Below, one piece after another: positions 7,943 to 17,102 of a stretch of DNA of 64,000 nucleotides. This DNA is from Yinghuangia elevatio (GTDB lineage: Bacteria > Actinomycetota > Actinomycetes > Streptomycetales > Streptomycetaceae). Position numbers and translations under genes: made by a program. How positions within the stretch are numbered: position 1 is the first letter of the stretch; each line of letters begins with the position of its first letter. The notes beneath the pieces are model-generated. The model was not told where the DNA came from. It saw only the letters and a list, made by a program, of their open reading frames with translations, and ran no database searches. The stretch covers positions 1 to 64,000 of the forward strand of contig NZ_JBEZFP010000008.1 of the NCBI RefSeq assembly GCF_040649515.1, read 5' to 3'.

Positions 7943-8386
7943 TCAGGAGACCCGTGGCCGGGAGTCGGCGAGCGTTCTCGCCGCCTCCGCTATGGCGGCC
8001 CGTACGTGGTGCAGCGCGGTGAGCCGCCCTTCGGGGCTGGGCGGGACCAGCCACACCAGCGGCCCGTCCTCGCAGTCCGCGGGGGGCACGGTGATCCACG
8101 CCCCGCGGCCGTGGTGGCGCGGGCCTACCGCGCGCTGCCGGGCCGCAGGGGCGGCGGTCGCAGGAGGGACCAGGAACCCGATGCGGCGGTAGCGCCGGTC
8201 GGAGATCACCGGTCCCACCGCGACGCGGTGGGCGTACAGGGCTCCCAGGGCCTCGAATCCGAGCCGGTCCTCGACCTCGATGACATCGAAGGTCTCGCCG
8301 GCCGCGACAAGGCGCGGAGCGTGCGGGTTCCGGATCATGTCCTGCGGCACCACGGCCGTCCTGCTGCGGTTGACGTCGGCGTTCAA
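7943..8386 (-). CDS. primase-polymerase-like small protein (actinobacterial family)
   Basis: Protein of about 147 residues. Its sequence pattern (APRLVAAGETFDVIEV, then VGPVISDRRYRRIGFLVPP, then GAWITVPP and LVWLVPP) resembles short Streptomyces proteins usually annotated as bifunctional DNA primase/polymerase N-terminal domain. I see no complete catalytic motif. The start is uncertain: TTG 8386 has GAGAGG about nine bases upstream, while ATG 8338 begins close to the first conserved-looking segment. The open frame continues upstream but there becomes Arg-rich and repeat-derived, so I excluded that part. The function is unknown in practice. Confidence 0.6.
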   Translation of the reverse strand: MNADVNRSRTAVVPQDMIRNPHAPRLVAAGETFDVIEVEDRLGFEALGALYAHRVAVGPVISDRRYRRIGFLVPPATAAPAARQRAVGPRHHGRGAWITVPPADCEDGPLVWLVPPSPEGRLTALHHVRAAIAEAARTLADSRPRVS

Positions 8387-8436
8387 CGGAGGCGTCCTCT
8401 CTCGTCGGTGCGTGGGCCGTGGTCCGAGCCGTGGGT

Positions 8437-8505
8437 GTCGTTCCTGTCGTTCCTGTCGTGCGGGTCCCCGTCGTGCTGGTGCCTGTCGTGTTCGTCGTTT
8501 CTGTC
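8437..8505. repeat. degenerate 9-bp repeats (TTCCTGTCG type)
   Basis: Two perfect TTCCTGTCG units followed by diverged copies (GTGCCTGTCG, GTTTCTGTCGG) lie upstream of the primase-polymerase-like gene. A related 9-bp tandem occurs, inverted, at 53612-53656. Confidence 0.5.
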
Positions 8506-8940
8506 GGAGCTTTCGAACCGACCGAACCTGCCGAATTGTTCGGGAAGTTCGTGTTCCGCGGTGCGATGGTTCCGGGTTCATCGTGAGCTTGTCGGGCAGT
8601 TCGTTCGCCGGACGGTGCGGGTGTGCCGTGTCCGGCACCAGGCCTGACGTTGTGTCAGGACGTCCTCCTGTGCGTCCTCCCGTCGTCCTGACATCGATGC
8701 AATCAGGTCGGCACCGTGTGTGACGAGGTCGCCGCCGGGGACTCCTGGAGGACTCGTGGAGGACTCTTGGCCCCTAAGGGGCCTCAACCAATAGCGGCAC
8801 CGGTCCTCGGGCGGCCAGGATCGTGAACCAGCAGCCCTCCCCCTCCTTCTCCTTCCGCAGTCCGGCCCCGGCGACGGCGACGTCGCGGGTGTCGGTGCGG
8901 TGCGGGCATGCCCTTCATCACGATGCGCGTGGAGGACGCG

Positions 8941-10077
8941 GTGCAACGACGAAGCTTTCTTGCCGGTGCCGCCGGCGTGGCCGCAGGAGTAAGTGCGGGC
9001 ACGCAGGGCCGCGCTGCGGCCGGCACCCGCGATCCCGGCCGCAAATCCGTCCACGGTTCGGGGGCCGCCGACCCCGCGGCGTACGCCCGGACCACCGCCC
9101 GCCTGCGCGAGGAGTACTGGACCCAGGAGCCGGCCCACCTGCTGCCCAAGGTGGCGCGGCACGTCCGCACGGGTGCCGGTCTCATGGCCGGCCGACCGGA
9201 CCCGCGGCTTGCCGCCGCGGTGGCCGAATCGGCGCTGCTGGTCTCCCGCATAGCCTTCTTCGACCTGCAACTGGGCGAAAAGCAGGTCGAATCCTGGCAG
9301 GACCTCGCCCTCGCGGCGGCCGACACGGCCGGCGACGGGGCGCTCGGCGCCGCCGTGCTGGGCCACATGGCCTTCGCCCCGGCCTGGTCGGGGCGCGGCA
9401 GCGAGGCGCGCGGTCGTCTCGACGCCGCCCGCGACTGTGCGACGCGCGGCGACGCGGGGCCGGTCATCCACGCGTGGCTCGATGCCGTCGCGTCCGAGGC
9501 GGAGGTACGCCTCGGCAATCCCGGTGGCGCGTTCCCGCTGCTCGACCGGGCCGCGGACGCCCTGCACCCGGCCCGGACCGCGACCGGTTCGTGGTCCGCG
9601 TCGGGACCGCCCGCGTGGCTGGACTGGTTCTCGGGGCCGCGCCTCGACGGATTCCGGGGCGCCGCGGAACTCGCGGCCGGGCGTACCGACCATGCGAAGG
9701 CCACGCTGCACCGTACGCTCGCGGGGCTCGCCCCCGACGCGGACAAGCAGCGCGCGGTCACGCTGGCGGACCTGGCGGCGGCGTCCGCGGCGGCCCGGGA
9801 GCCCGAGGACGCGTGCGGGCTCCTGCACCGCGTCCTGGGGCTCGTGGAGCGCCAGGGCTATGCGACCGCGGTGGACCGGGTGCGCACGGTACGCGCCGCC
9901 CTCTCCCCGTGGGCCGGGGAGCCCTTCGTCGCGGAACTGGACGACCGCCTGGCGGCCGGCCACGCCGAGTCCTCCGCGCGTCCGCGCCCTCGTCCCGAGC
10001 CGGTCCCGGACCTCCCGGACCTCCCGGACCTTTCCGACGTCGCCGATCTCCCCGGCCCCCCGGATCCGGCCGCCTGA
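8941..10077 (+). CDS. Tat-exported paralogue of the regulator sensor domain
   Basis: Protein of 378 residues from GTG 8941, which has GGAGG at 8931-8935. ATG 8908 and ATG 8923 are alternatives, but starting at 8941 puts a classical twin-arginine signal at the extreme N-terminus: QRRSFLAGAAGVAAG, then an Ala-rich stretch to about residue 30. The mature part is a helical TPR-like domain that matches the C-terminal domain of the regulator at 354-2096 along most of its length (SALLVSRIAFFDL, PAWLDWFSGPRLDGFRGAAELAAG, DKQRAVTLADLAAA), but it has no helix-turn-helix. The tail is Pro/Asp-rich. Exported copies of an intracellular sensor domain are unusual; it might bind the same ligand outside the membrane. 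The cleavage site and ligand are not evident. Confidence 0.75.
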   Translation: MQRRSFLAGAAGVAAGVSAGTQGRAAAGTRDPGRKSVHGSGAADPAAYARTTARLREEYWTQEPAHLLPKVARHVRTGAGLMAGRPDPRLAAAVAESALLVSRIAFFDLQLGEKQVESWQDLALAAADTAGDGALGAAVLGHMAFAPAWSGRGSEARGRLDAARDCATRGDAGPVIHAWLDAVASEAEVRLGNPGGAFPLLDRAADALHPARTATGSWSASGPPAWLDWFSGPRLDGFRGAAELAAGRTDHAKATLHRTLAGLAPDADKQRAVTLADLAAASAAAREPEDACGLLHRVLGLVERQGYATAVDRVRTVRAALSPWAGEPFVAELDDRLAAGHAESSARPRPRPEPVPDLPDLPDLSDVADLPGPPDPAA

Positions 10078-10312
10078 CGGCCGTTCCGAGGCGCGCACGG
10101 TCAGGGCTTCGCGGAACCCTCGATCCCGCCTGCTTCCACGGGGCCGGACACCTTTGCGGCGGGCCCCTCGCGTGGCGGACACGGCACGCTGCCTCCCCAC
10201 GATCCGCCGTCGCCGCCGGCCCGGGACCCCCGATCCCGGACCGGCCGCCTTGCACTTCTCACTGCACGTTTCACTGCGTCTCGCTGCGCGTCTCACCGCA
10301 CGTCCGCACGGC

Positions 10313-11098
10313 TCACTGCGCGATTGATCGCGCCGTCGGCGTCCCCGGGGTGTCCTTCGCGCCGTCCGCGCTCTTCCGGCCGTTGCCACTGCCCTTGCCC
10401 TTGCCACTGCCATTGCCGTTGGCACCAGCACCGGCACCGGTGCCCCTGCCGGTCAAGCGGCCCATCTCGCCCGGGAGTTCGTCGAGCGACGTGAGAAGGA
10501 CGTCGGCCACCTCGCGCAGCTCGGTGTCGGCCGCGACGAGCATGCCCCACGGGCCGCGCTTGACGTGCGCGGTACGCAGGCCCGCGCGGTGCGCCGGGCG
10601 CACGTCGTTGTCGAGGCGGTCGCCGACGTACAGGATCTCGTCGGCCGGGTACGGGCAATCCTCGACCAGCCGCTCGAAGAACTCCGCGTCGGGCTTGACC
10701 ACGCCCCAGTCGTCGGAGGTCGCGACGAGGTCGACGCCCAGGTCGAGGCCCCGCAGGATCGATCCGGCATTGACGGTCTGGTTTCCGGCGACCCCGAGCC
10801 ACAGGCCCATGCCCTGCAGGGCTTTGAGGCAGGGCCGGACGTCCTGGTAGAGGTCGTCCTCCCCGAACCATTCCGGGCGCCCCGCGGCGGCCCGGGCGGC
10901 GCGTTCGGACTCCAGGTCGAAGCCGGGTCGAAACCGTTGGAAGGTTTCGCGGTAATCGAGGCCCTGGGCCAGCACCATGCCGAAGACCGCGGAGAAGGTG
11001 TGTCTGGGCACCCCCAGCCAATCGGCCCAGGTGCCGTACTCACGGCTCTCGTCGACCAGGGTCTCACCCACGTCGAACACCACCGCGTTGATCCTCAT
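10313..11098 (-). CDS. HAD-superfamily hydrolase
   Basis: Probable phosphatase of 261 residues. Motif I is VVFDVGETLVD (residues 6-16): Asp9 is the nucleophile, but the usual second Asp is Glu12, as in several HAD subgroups. Motif II is the Asn/Gln-containing GVAGNQ. Motif III Lys is in GVVKPD and motif IV is YVGDRLDND. The last 45 residues are low-complexity Gly/Asn/Lys/Ser and probably disordered. Start ATG 11098 has GGAG upstream on the minus strand. The substrate is unknown. It faces the exported sensor paralogue tail-to-tail across a 235-base gap. Confidence 0.85.
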   Translation of the reverse strand: MRINAVVFDVGETLVDESREYGTWADWLGVPRHTFSAVFGMVLAQGLDYRETFQRFRPGFDLESERAARAAAGRPEWFGEDDLYQDVRPCLKALQGMGLWLGVAGNQTVNAGSILRGLDLGVDLVATSDDWGVVKPDAEFFERLVEDCPYPADEILYVGDRLDNDVRPAHRAGLRTAHVKRGPWGMLVAADTELREVADVLLTSLDELPGEMGRLTGRGTGAGAGANGNGSGKGKGSGNGRKSADGAKDTPGTPTARSIAQ

Positions 11099-11478
11099 GC
11101 GACTGCTCCTGCTCCCGTCTCCGGCCCCTTTGGCGGACGCGATTCGGGCGACTCGGGCGACCCGGGTGGCGCGGGACCACCCAGACGGTATCGCGGTACG
11201 GGCCGTGGGGGACCGGCTTACCGTGCGTCCGGTTGGGGGGCACGTGGCGGACGGGTGACGGCGCGCGCCCGCGCGGCGGGGGAGTCCGGGGGCCGCGTAC
11301 GCCGGAGCGCGCCGTTCCGGAACCGGCCCGACAGCCCGCCGACCATTGATGACACGTGTCGCACGTGATAGAACCGGTTTCACTTTTGGGGCTCGCTCCC
11401 GGGCCTCACGGACCGTACCGGGCCCCGGGCAAACCCGAAGCACCCGTCGCAAACGCGGCACGGATACCGGAGGTTGTC

Positions 11479-12654
11479 GTGGCCGACTCCGATGAGGTCG
11501 CCCGCCCGCAGGTCAGCAACCGCGACCTGAACGAGGTGCACGACCGGCTCGTCTCGTGGCTCGCGGGACGTCTGCCGGACGGGGCCGACCCCCACGTCTC
11601 GGAGCTCAGCATCCCCGCGACCAACGGCATGTCCAGCGAGACACTGCTGTTCGACGCGACCTGGACCGAGGACGGCGCGACGCGCGCCGAGCGCTGCGTG
11701 GTCCGCATGCGCCCGGCGCTGGAGGCCAAGCCCGTCTTCCCGACGTACGACCTCGACAAGCAGTACCGCGTCATGACCCTCGTGGGCGAGCGCTGCGGCA
11801 TCCCGGTGCCGAAGCTGCTGTGGAACGAGCCGGACGAGGCACCGCTCGGCGCTCCCTTCTTCGTGATGGGGCGGGCGGACGGCGCCGCACCGCCGGATGT
11901 CATGCCGTACACGATCGACAGCTGGCTGCTCAAGGCGGACCCGGCCGACCGCCGCCGCCTGCAGGAGGCGTCCGTCGCGATCGTCGCGGAGATCCACGGT
12001 ATCGAGGCGACCCCCGAGGAGATCGCGTTCCTGCAGCTGGAGCAGCCCGGCGACTCCGCGCTGCGCCGCCACCTGAACGACCTCAAGGCGTTCTACGAGT
12101 GGGGCATCGAGGGGCGCCGCGTACCGCTGCTGGACCGGGCCTTCACCTGGCTGGAGGACAACTTCCCGGAGGACCCGGGCGCCGACGTCATCAGCTGGGG
12201 CGACGCGCGCATCGGCAACATCCTGTACGTCGACTTCGCGCCCACCGCCGTCCTCGACTGGGAGATGGCCGCGGTCGGCCCGCGCGAACTCGACCTCGCG
12301 TGGATGGTGTTCATCCACGACTTCTTCCAGGACATCGCCACGCGGTACGGCGGCCTGCCGGGCATCCCCGACCTGCTGCGCCGCGAGGACGTCTACGCCC
12401 AGTACGAGCGGCTCACCGGCCACACCCCCGTCAACACGCACTACTTCGAGGTGTACTCGGCGGTCCGGCACGGCGTCGTCATGGCCCGCATCGCGCACCG
12501 CCAGGAGTTCTTCGGCGAGCGCGTCATGCCGGAGGACCTGGACGAGACCGTCCTGCACCGGGCGCTCATCGAGAAGATGCTCGAAGGCACGTACTGGGAC
12601 TCGCTCTCGGCCGCAACCGAGTCCGCCGGCACCACGGAGGAGACCGCCCAGTGA
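11479..12654 (+). CDS. aminoglycoside-phosphotransferase-like kinase (ACAD10/APH fold)
   Basis: Probable small-molecule kinase of 391 residues. Motifs of the APH fold are visible: an ATP-lobe Arg/Lys region (RCVVRMRP), a Brenner-like segment ISWGDARIGNILY in place of the common HGDxxxxN (His is replaced by Ser-Trp, Asp kept), and the metal-binding VLDWEMA. Start GTG 11479 has GGAGG at 11469-11473; the longer open frame upstream is non-conserved in character. Its stop overlaps the next start (GTGA). Members near fatty-acid or steroid genes often act on hydroxyacyl-type substrates, but this is not shown here. Confidence 0.82.
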   Translation: MADSDEVARPQVSNRDLNEVHDRLVSWLAGRLPDGADPHVSELSIPATNGMSSETLLFDATWTEDGATRAERCVVRMRPALEAKPVFPTYDLDKQYRVMTLVGERCGIPVPKLLWNEPDEAPLGAPFFVMGRADGAAPPDVMPYTIDSWLLKADPADRRRLQEASVAIVAEIHGIEATPEEIAFLQLEQPGDSALRRHLNDLKAFYEWGIEGRRVPLLDRAFTWLEDNFPEDPGADVISWGDARIGNILYVDFAPTAVLDWEMAAVGPRELDLAWMVFIHDFFQDIATRYGGLPGIPDLLRREDVYAQYERLTGHTPVNTHYFEVYSAVRHGVVMARIAHRQEFFGERVMPEDLDETVLHRALIEKMLEGTYWDSLSAATESAGTTEETAQ

Positions 12655-13805
12655 ACCCGATAGGCCAGTTGATCGCCGCGGACGAGGGCTTCACCCACCA
12701 GGTCACCGAGACCTTCGGCTCGGTCGGCACCACCGACCCCTCGTGGACCGAGAAGGTCTGCGCGATGGCGGCGGCCCGCGACGGCAGCCTCCAACTCGGG
12801 TTCGGCCTGGGCAAGTACACGAACCGCAACGTCATGGACGGCTACGCGGGTGTGTCGCGCGGCGTCGAGCAGGTGACCGTACGCGCGTCCCGCCGCCTGT
12901 CGCCCGAGCCGACGCGCACCGAGATCGGCCCGGTCAAGTACGAGGTCCTCGAACCGCTCAAGGTCGTCCGCTTCGTGCTGGAGCCGAACGACGCGCAGCC
13001 GATCGCCTTCGACTGGACCTTCGAGGCCGTCGTGCCGCCGGTGTGCGAGGAGCGCACGCACAACCGGCGCGCCTACCGCGTCGCCGCCGACCTGGTGCGC
13101 TACCACCAGACCGGGGTGGCGCACGGCTGGGTCGAGGTCGACGGCGAGCGCACCGAGATCACCCCGGACACCTGGGTCTCCACGCGCGACCACTCGTGGG
13201 GCACCCGCTACGACGTCGGTACGCCGGCCTCCGACCTGGAGCCGGCCGGCATGCCCCCCTCGGCGTCGTTCCGCATGATCTGGTCCCCGGTGCTGATGGA
13301 GCGCCCGGACGGCAGCCGGTACGCGCTGTTCCTGCACTACCAGATCACCACCGCACCCGGGTTCTCCCAGAAGCGCGTCACCGGCGGGGTCGAGCACCCG
13401 GACGGACGCGTGGAGGAGTGGGCCGACCTGGTGCCCGAGCTGTCGTACGACCCGGTCAACCGGCGGCTGCGGGGCGGCAAGGTGCACGCCACTATGGCCG
13501 ACGGCTCGGCGCGTCCGCTGCAGATCGAGGTGGTCTCGGACACCGGCTTCCACCTCGGCGGCGGGCTGTACTTCGGGCTCGACGGACACCACCACGGCGA
13601 GTGGCGCGGCGAGCTCCACGTCGAGGGCGACCGGGTCGCGGACTGCTCGACGCCGGAGCAGGCGCGGCGGCTGCACCAGATCCGCGACACGGTGATCCGC
13701 GTCACCGACCCGGTCGGCGGAGGTGTCGGATGGGGCAACTGCCAGCCGATCATCACGGGCGCGGACGCGTCGCTCGGCCTGACCGAGGAGACGTCCTTCA
13801 TGTAG
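12651..13805 (+). CDS. lipocalin/AttH-like protein paired with the APH-like kinase
   Basis: Protein of 384 residues from GTG 12651, overlapping the kinase gene by four bases. It is beta-rich and soluble (repeated short strands with Trp-Gly turns: FDWTFEAVVPP, THNRRAYRVAADLVRYHQ, DHSWGTRYD). It resembles actinobacterial AttH-type or DUF7064/7065-type proteins of lipocalin-like fold. Those often sit beside ACAD10-type phosphotransferases. Translational coupling implies the two act on the same, probably lipid or terpenoid, substrate. A hairpin terminator follows. The exact chemistry is unknown. Confidence 0.7.
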   Translation: MNPIGQLIAADEGFTHQVTETFGSVGTTDPSWTEKVCAMAAARDGSLQLGFGLGKYTNRNVMDGYAGVSRGVEQVTVRASRRLSPEPTRTEIGPVKYEVLEPLKVVRFVLEPNDAQPIAFDWTFEAVVPPVCEERTHNRRAYRVAADLVRYHQTGVAHGWVEVDGERTEITPDTWVSTRDHSWGTRYDVGTPASDLEPAGMPPSASFRMIWSPVLMERPDGSRYALFLHYQITTAPGFSQKRVTGGVEHPDGRVEEWADLVPELSYDPVNRRLRGGKVHATMADGSARPLQIEVVSDTGFHLGGGLYFGLDGHHHGEWRGELHVEGDRVADCSTPEQARRLHQIRDTVIRVTDPVGGGVGWGNCQPIITGADASLGLTEETSFM

Positions 13806-13858
13806 TCCGGCGGGTGTCCGAGCCCCATGCCACGGCAGGGCATCGGCGCTGTTCAGAC

Positions 13859-13903
13859 GGCCCGCGCGCGTCCGATCGGGCATCGGTTCGACGCGCGCGG
13901 GCC
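13859..13903 (+). terminator. strong hairpin after the kinase/lipocalin pair
   Basis: Perfect 14-bp arms GGCCCGCGCGCGTC and GACGCGCGCGGGCC enclose a 17-base loop. There is no T-run, typical of GC-rich actinobacterial terminators. It lies 54 bases after the stop. Confidence 0.7.
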
Positions 13904-14047
13904 GCCTCCGCTCTTGCGGCCCTGGGAAGTTCACCCGCACGGGTGGTGGTGTGTGATCGGCGACATCCGCCGGACATGCCCCCCTGACTTGCCGGTAGCA
14001 TGAACCACCGGGGCGATGCTCCGGTGTTCCAGTGCCGGAGGTGCGCC

Positions 14048-16348
14048 ATGACGATCGGGGGGATCGACCCGCCCGTAGGCGCGGGCGCGCGAGATGTGAC
14101 GCCCCGTCCGGTCGATGCGCGCCCCGACAAGCGCGGGGAAGCCTCGGCCACGAATCCCGACCGGGCGAGCCGTGCCGCCCGCCGCCCCGTGCAGCGGCTG
14201 AGCCTCGCCGCCGCGACGTTCCTCATCGGCGGCAACCGCAGACGCAGCCCCGAGGCACTCGAAACGCTGATCCCGCTGGTCCAGGTGCACCGTTCGCACC
14301 ACCCGAAGGCGGACCTCGCACTGCTGCAACGCGCCTTCGTGGTCGCGGAGTTGTCGCACCGTGGCCAGATGCGCAAGAGCGGCGAGGCGTACATCACGCA
14401 CCCGCTCGCCGTCGCGACCATCCTCGCCGAGCTGGGCGCGGACACCACCACGCTGGTCGCCGCCCTCCTGCACGACACCGTCGAAGACACCGACCTGACG
14501 CTGGACACCGTCCGGGAGTCCTTCGGCGACGACGTCGCGCACCTCGTCGACGGCGTCACCAAGCTGGAGAAGGTCGACTTCAACAACCGGCAGGAGGCCG
14601 AGGCCGAGACCATGCGCAAGATCCTCGTGGCCACCGGCCGCGACTTGCGCGTGACGGTCATCAAACTCGCCGACCGGCTGCACAACATGCGGACCATCCG
14701 GCACATGCGCCGGGCCAGTCAGATCCGCATCGCCGAGGTCACCCGCGACGTCTTCATCCCGCTCGCCGAGCGCCTGGGCATCCACGTCGTCAAGACCGAG
14801 CTGGAAGACATCGTCTTCGCGACGCTGAAACCCGACGAGCACGCCGGCATCGTGCGGGTGCTGGCCGAGCAGGCCGCCAAGCGAGACGAGGCCGCCGCGG
14901 CCCTCGCCGGGTCGGTACGCCGCGCGCTGCGCGACGCTGGCATCGACGCGCAGGTCACCCCGCGCTCCCGGCACCACGTCTCGGCCCGCCGCGTCCAGGT
15001 GCGTCGCGGCGACGCGCCGCTCGGGCCGTTCGACCTGTCGCGGCTCATGGTCGTCGTCGACGCGGACACCGACTGCTACGGCGCGCTCGGGGTCATGCAC
15101 ACCTGTTGGACGCCGCTCGCGGGGGAGTTCAAGGACTTCATCGCGACCCCCAAGTTCAACCTGTACCAGTCGCTGCACACCGCCATCTCGCTGCCCGGCG
15201 GCGAGGTCGTCGAGGTCCTGATCCGCACCCGGCGCATGCACCGCCTCGCCGAGTTCGGCGTCGTCGCGCATACCGCGGAGGACACCGACGGTTCCGACGG
15301 CCGGGGTCAGCTGGAGTGGCTGCACCGGCTGTTGACCTGGCAGGGCGGCATCCCCGACGCGACGGCCTTCTGGTCGCAGCTCACCGCCGACCTGTCGGCC
15401 GACCGCGAGCTGCTGGTGTTCACACCTGGAGGCCGCCCGCTTACGCTGCCGGCCGGATCGACGTGCGTCGACGCCGCGTATGCGATCGGCGAGCAGACCG
15501 GCCACCGCTGTATCGGCGCACAGGTCAACGGCCGTCTTGTAGCCCTCTCCTCGGTGCTCGCGGACGGCGAGACGGTATCGATCATCACGGCCCCGCCTTC
15601 CGGCGCGGGCCCTTCTCGTGAGTGGCTCGGTTTCGTCCGCAGTCCGCTCGCGCGCGTGGCCATCCAGGGCTGGCTGGCCGAGCACCCCGACCCGGCGCCG
15701 GACGCCGCCGCGATGCCGGCAAGGATGCCGCCGGGGATCCCCGCGGAGATGATCCCCGGGATGCCGGGGCGGCACGAGGCGCCGACCGACCAGTCCTTCG
15801 GCAACCTGGCCGCGTCGAGCGAGGCGGCCCCGGCGGTCCTCGCCGAACAGGACGCGGGCGAGACCCTGGTGTCGGTGCCCGGCTCGCCCGGTGCGCCGGT
15901 GCGCCTCGCCCGCTGTTGCACCCCGGTACCGCCCGACGAGCTCGCCGGCTTCGTGATCCGGGGCGGTACGGTCGCCGTGCACCAGCGCGACTGCGCGAAC
16001 GTGCAGCAGATGATCCGGGCCGGGCGCGACATCGTGACGGCGGCGTGGCTGCCGCATCAGGCCGAGCGCGGTTACCGCGTCACGGTGCAACTCGAAGCGC
16101 TCGACCGGCCCAGGCTCCTGGCCGACGTCACCGCCGCGATCGACGCGGCGGGGGCGGACATCACGTCGGCGTCGATCGCGCCGCCGCAGCAGATGCGGGT
16201 GCGGCAGACGTACACGATCCGTCTGGCGGACCTGGCCAGCCTCCCGCGCCTGCTGAAGGCACTGCGGCGCGTGCAGGGTGTGTACGACGTCTATCGCGCG
16301 CGGCCGAGAATCCACCCGAGGGTCGCGGAGTCCCCGGGCGAGGTGTAG
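14048..16348 (+). CDS. RelA/SpoT homologue with intact hydrolase and degenerate synthetase
   Basis: Alarmone-metabolism protein of 766 residues with the HD-synthetase-TGS-ACT layout. The hydrolase is intact: His104 region, HD 142-143 in LLHDTVEDT, and Asp209 in KLADRLHN. The synthetase region is altered. The expected YSIYRKM motif reads HVSARRVQ (310-317), the Arg of the AxRVIVD motif is Met334 (FDLSRLMVVVD), and EVQIRT reads EVLIRT (389-394). A TGS-like domain lies near 430-510, and an ACT domain ends the chain. Start ATG 14048 has GGAGG at 14037-14041. Streptomycetes carry a second RSH called RshA besides RelA, and this resembles such a paralogue. I infer a (p)ppGpp hydrolase or regulatory role with weak or no synthesis. 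Confidence 0.88.
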   Translation: MTIGGIDPPVGAGARDVTPRPVDARPDKRGEASATNPDRASRAARRPVQRLSLAAATFLIGGNRRRSPEALETLIPLVQVHRSHHPKADLALLQRAFVVAELSHRGQMRKSGEAYITHPLAVATILAELGADTTTLVAALLHDTVEDTDLTLDTVRESFGDDVAHLVDGVTKLEKVDFNNRQEAEAETMRKILVATGRDLRVTVIKLADRLHNMRTIRHMRRASQIRIAEVTRDVFIPLAERLGIHVVKTELEDIVFATLKPDEHAGIVRVLAEQAAKRDEAAAALAGSVRRALRDAGIDAQVTPRSRHHVSARRVQVRRGDAPLGPFDLSRLMVVVDADTDCYGALGVMHTCWTPLAGEFKDFIATPKFNLYQSLHTAISLPGGEVVEVLIRTRRMHRLAEFGVVAHTAEDTDGSDGRGQLEWLHRLLTWQGGIPDATAFWSQLTADLSADRELLVFTPGGRPLTLPAGSTCVDAAYAIGEQTGHRCIGAQVNGRLVALSSVLADGETVSIITAPPSGAGPSREWLGFVRSPLARVAIQGWLAEHPDPAPDAAAMPARMPPGIPAEMIPGMPGRHEAPTDQSFGNLAASSEAAPAVLAEQDAGETLVSVPGSPGAPVRLARCCTPVPPDELAGFVIRGGTVAVHQRDCANVQQMIRAGRDIVTAAWLPHQAERGYRVTVQLEALDRPRLLADVTAAIDAAGADITSASIAPPQQMRVRQTYTIRLADLASLPRLLKALRRVQGVYDVYRARPRIHPRVAESPGEV

Positions 16349-16436
16349 CGCCGACGAGGGACGGCCCCAGGCGAGGCACCGCCCTGGGCGGCGGCCTGAA
16401 AGCGCATTGGTGTTCGCCGCTCGCGGGCCGGGGCTC

Positions 16437-16907
16437 TTATGCCTCGGTGACGCCGACGCCGCGCAGTTGGTCGTTGAAGCGCGCGAGGTGGTCCGCGAGA
16501 ACGTCCAGTTCCTCGGGCGGCCAGGTGGAGAAACGGTCCTCCAGGACGGCGATGGTACGTCGGCGCGCGTCGGCGAGGCGGTCGCGGCCGTCCTCGGTGA
16601 GCGTGATCAGGTGCGAGCGCCGGTTGGCCGGGTCGGTCGTACGGGCGATCGCGCCGGCTTCCTCGAGCGCGGTCAGCTGCCGACTGACGGTCGTTTTGTC
16701 GAGGCTGAGCTTGCAGGACAGTTCCTTGCCGGTCGACGTCCCGCGCTCCTCCAGGATCGCCAGCAGGTGGAACTCCGCCTGGGTGATGCCCGCCGCGTGC
16801 AGCGGGGGAGCCATCAGCCCGCGCAGCAGCCGCGTGGCGGCACCGACCTCACGCACCACGCGACGCCCCGCACTGTCTCTCACGGCCGTCTGCATTTGCT
16901 CGCCCAC
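16437..16907 (-). CDS. MarR-family transcription regulator
   Basis: Winged-helix regulator of about 157 residues. Seen are the dimerisation helix (VVREVGAATRLLRGLM), the helix-turn-helix GKELSCKLSLDKTTVSRQLTALEEAG, and the wing TDPANRRSHLITLTEDG with the usual Asp-x-Arg. I chose GTG 16907 because GGTGAGGG precedes it; ATG 16895 is possible. The targets are unknown. It is convergent with the RSH gene and is followed upstream by the enoyl-CoA hydratase gene in the same direction about 195 bases away. Confidence 0.87.
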   Translation of the reverse strand: MGEQMQTAVRDSAGRRVVREVGAATRLLRGLMAPPLHAAGITQAEFHLLAILEERGTSTGKELSCKLSLDKTTVSRQLTALEEAGAIARTTDPANRRSHLITLTEDGRDRLADARRRTIAVLEDRFSTWPPEELDVLADHLARFNDQLRGVGVTEA

Positions 16908-17102
16908 GCCGACACCCTCACCACCGACAACGCTGCCGAACACAGCGTGCCTTACAACGGTTGCTGAACACAACTGCGAGGGTCGAACGTGTGGGTGAAC
17001 ATACGCCGCGGCCCCGCCTGGCCCCGGCTCGGGCGTGTCCGGGGCCAGGCGGAGGAGCGGACGGGACGTATGCGGCGACCGGAGTTCCGGTCGCGCCCGG
17101 CG

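Noticed and set aside
7179..8192. Open frames in the 7.0-8.2 kb interval on both strands
   Set aside because: The sequences are basic and repetitive, lack start signals and conserved-looking segments, and partly overlap the better supported gene at 7943-8386.
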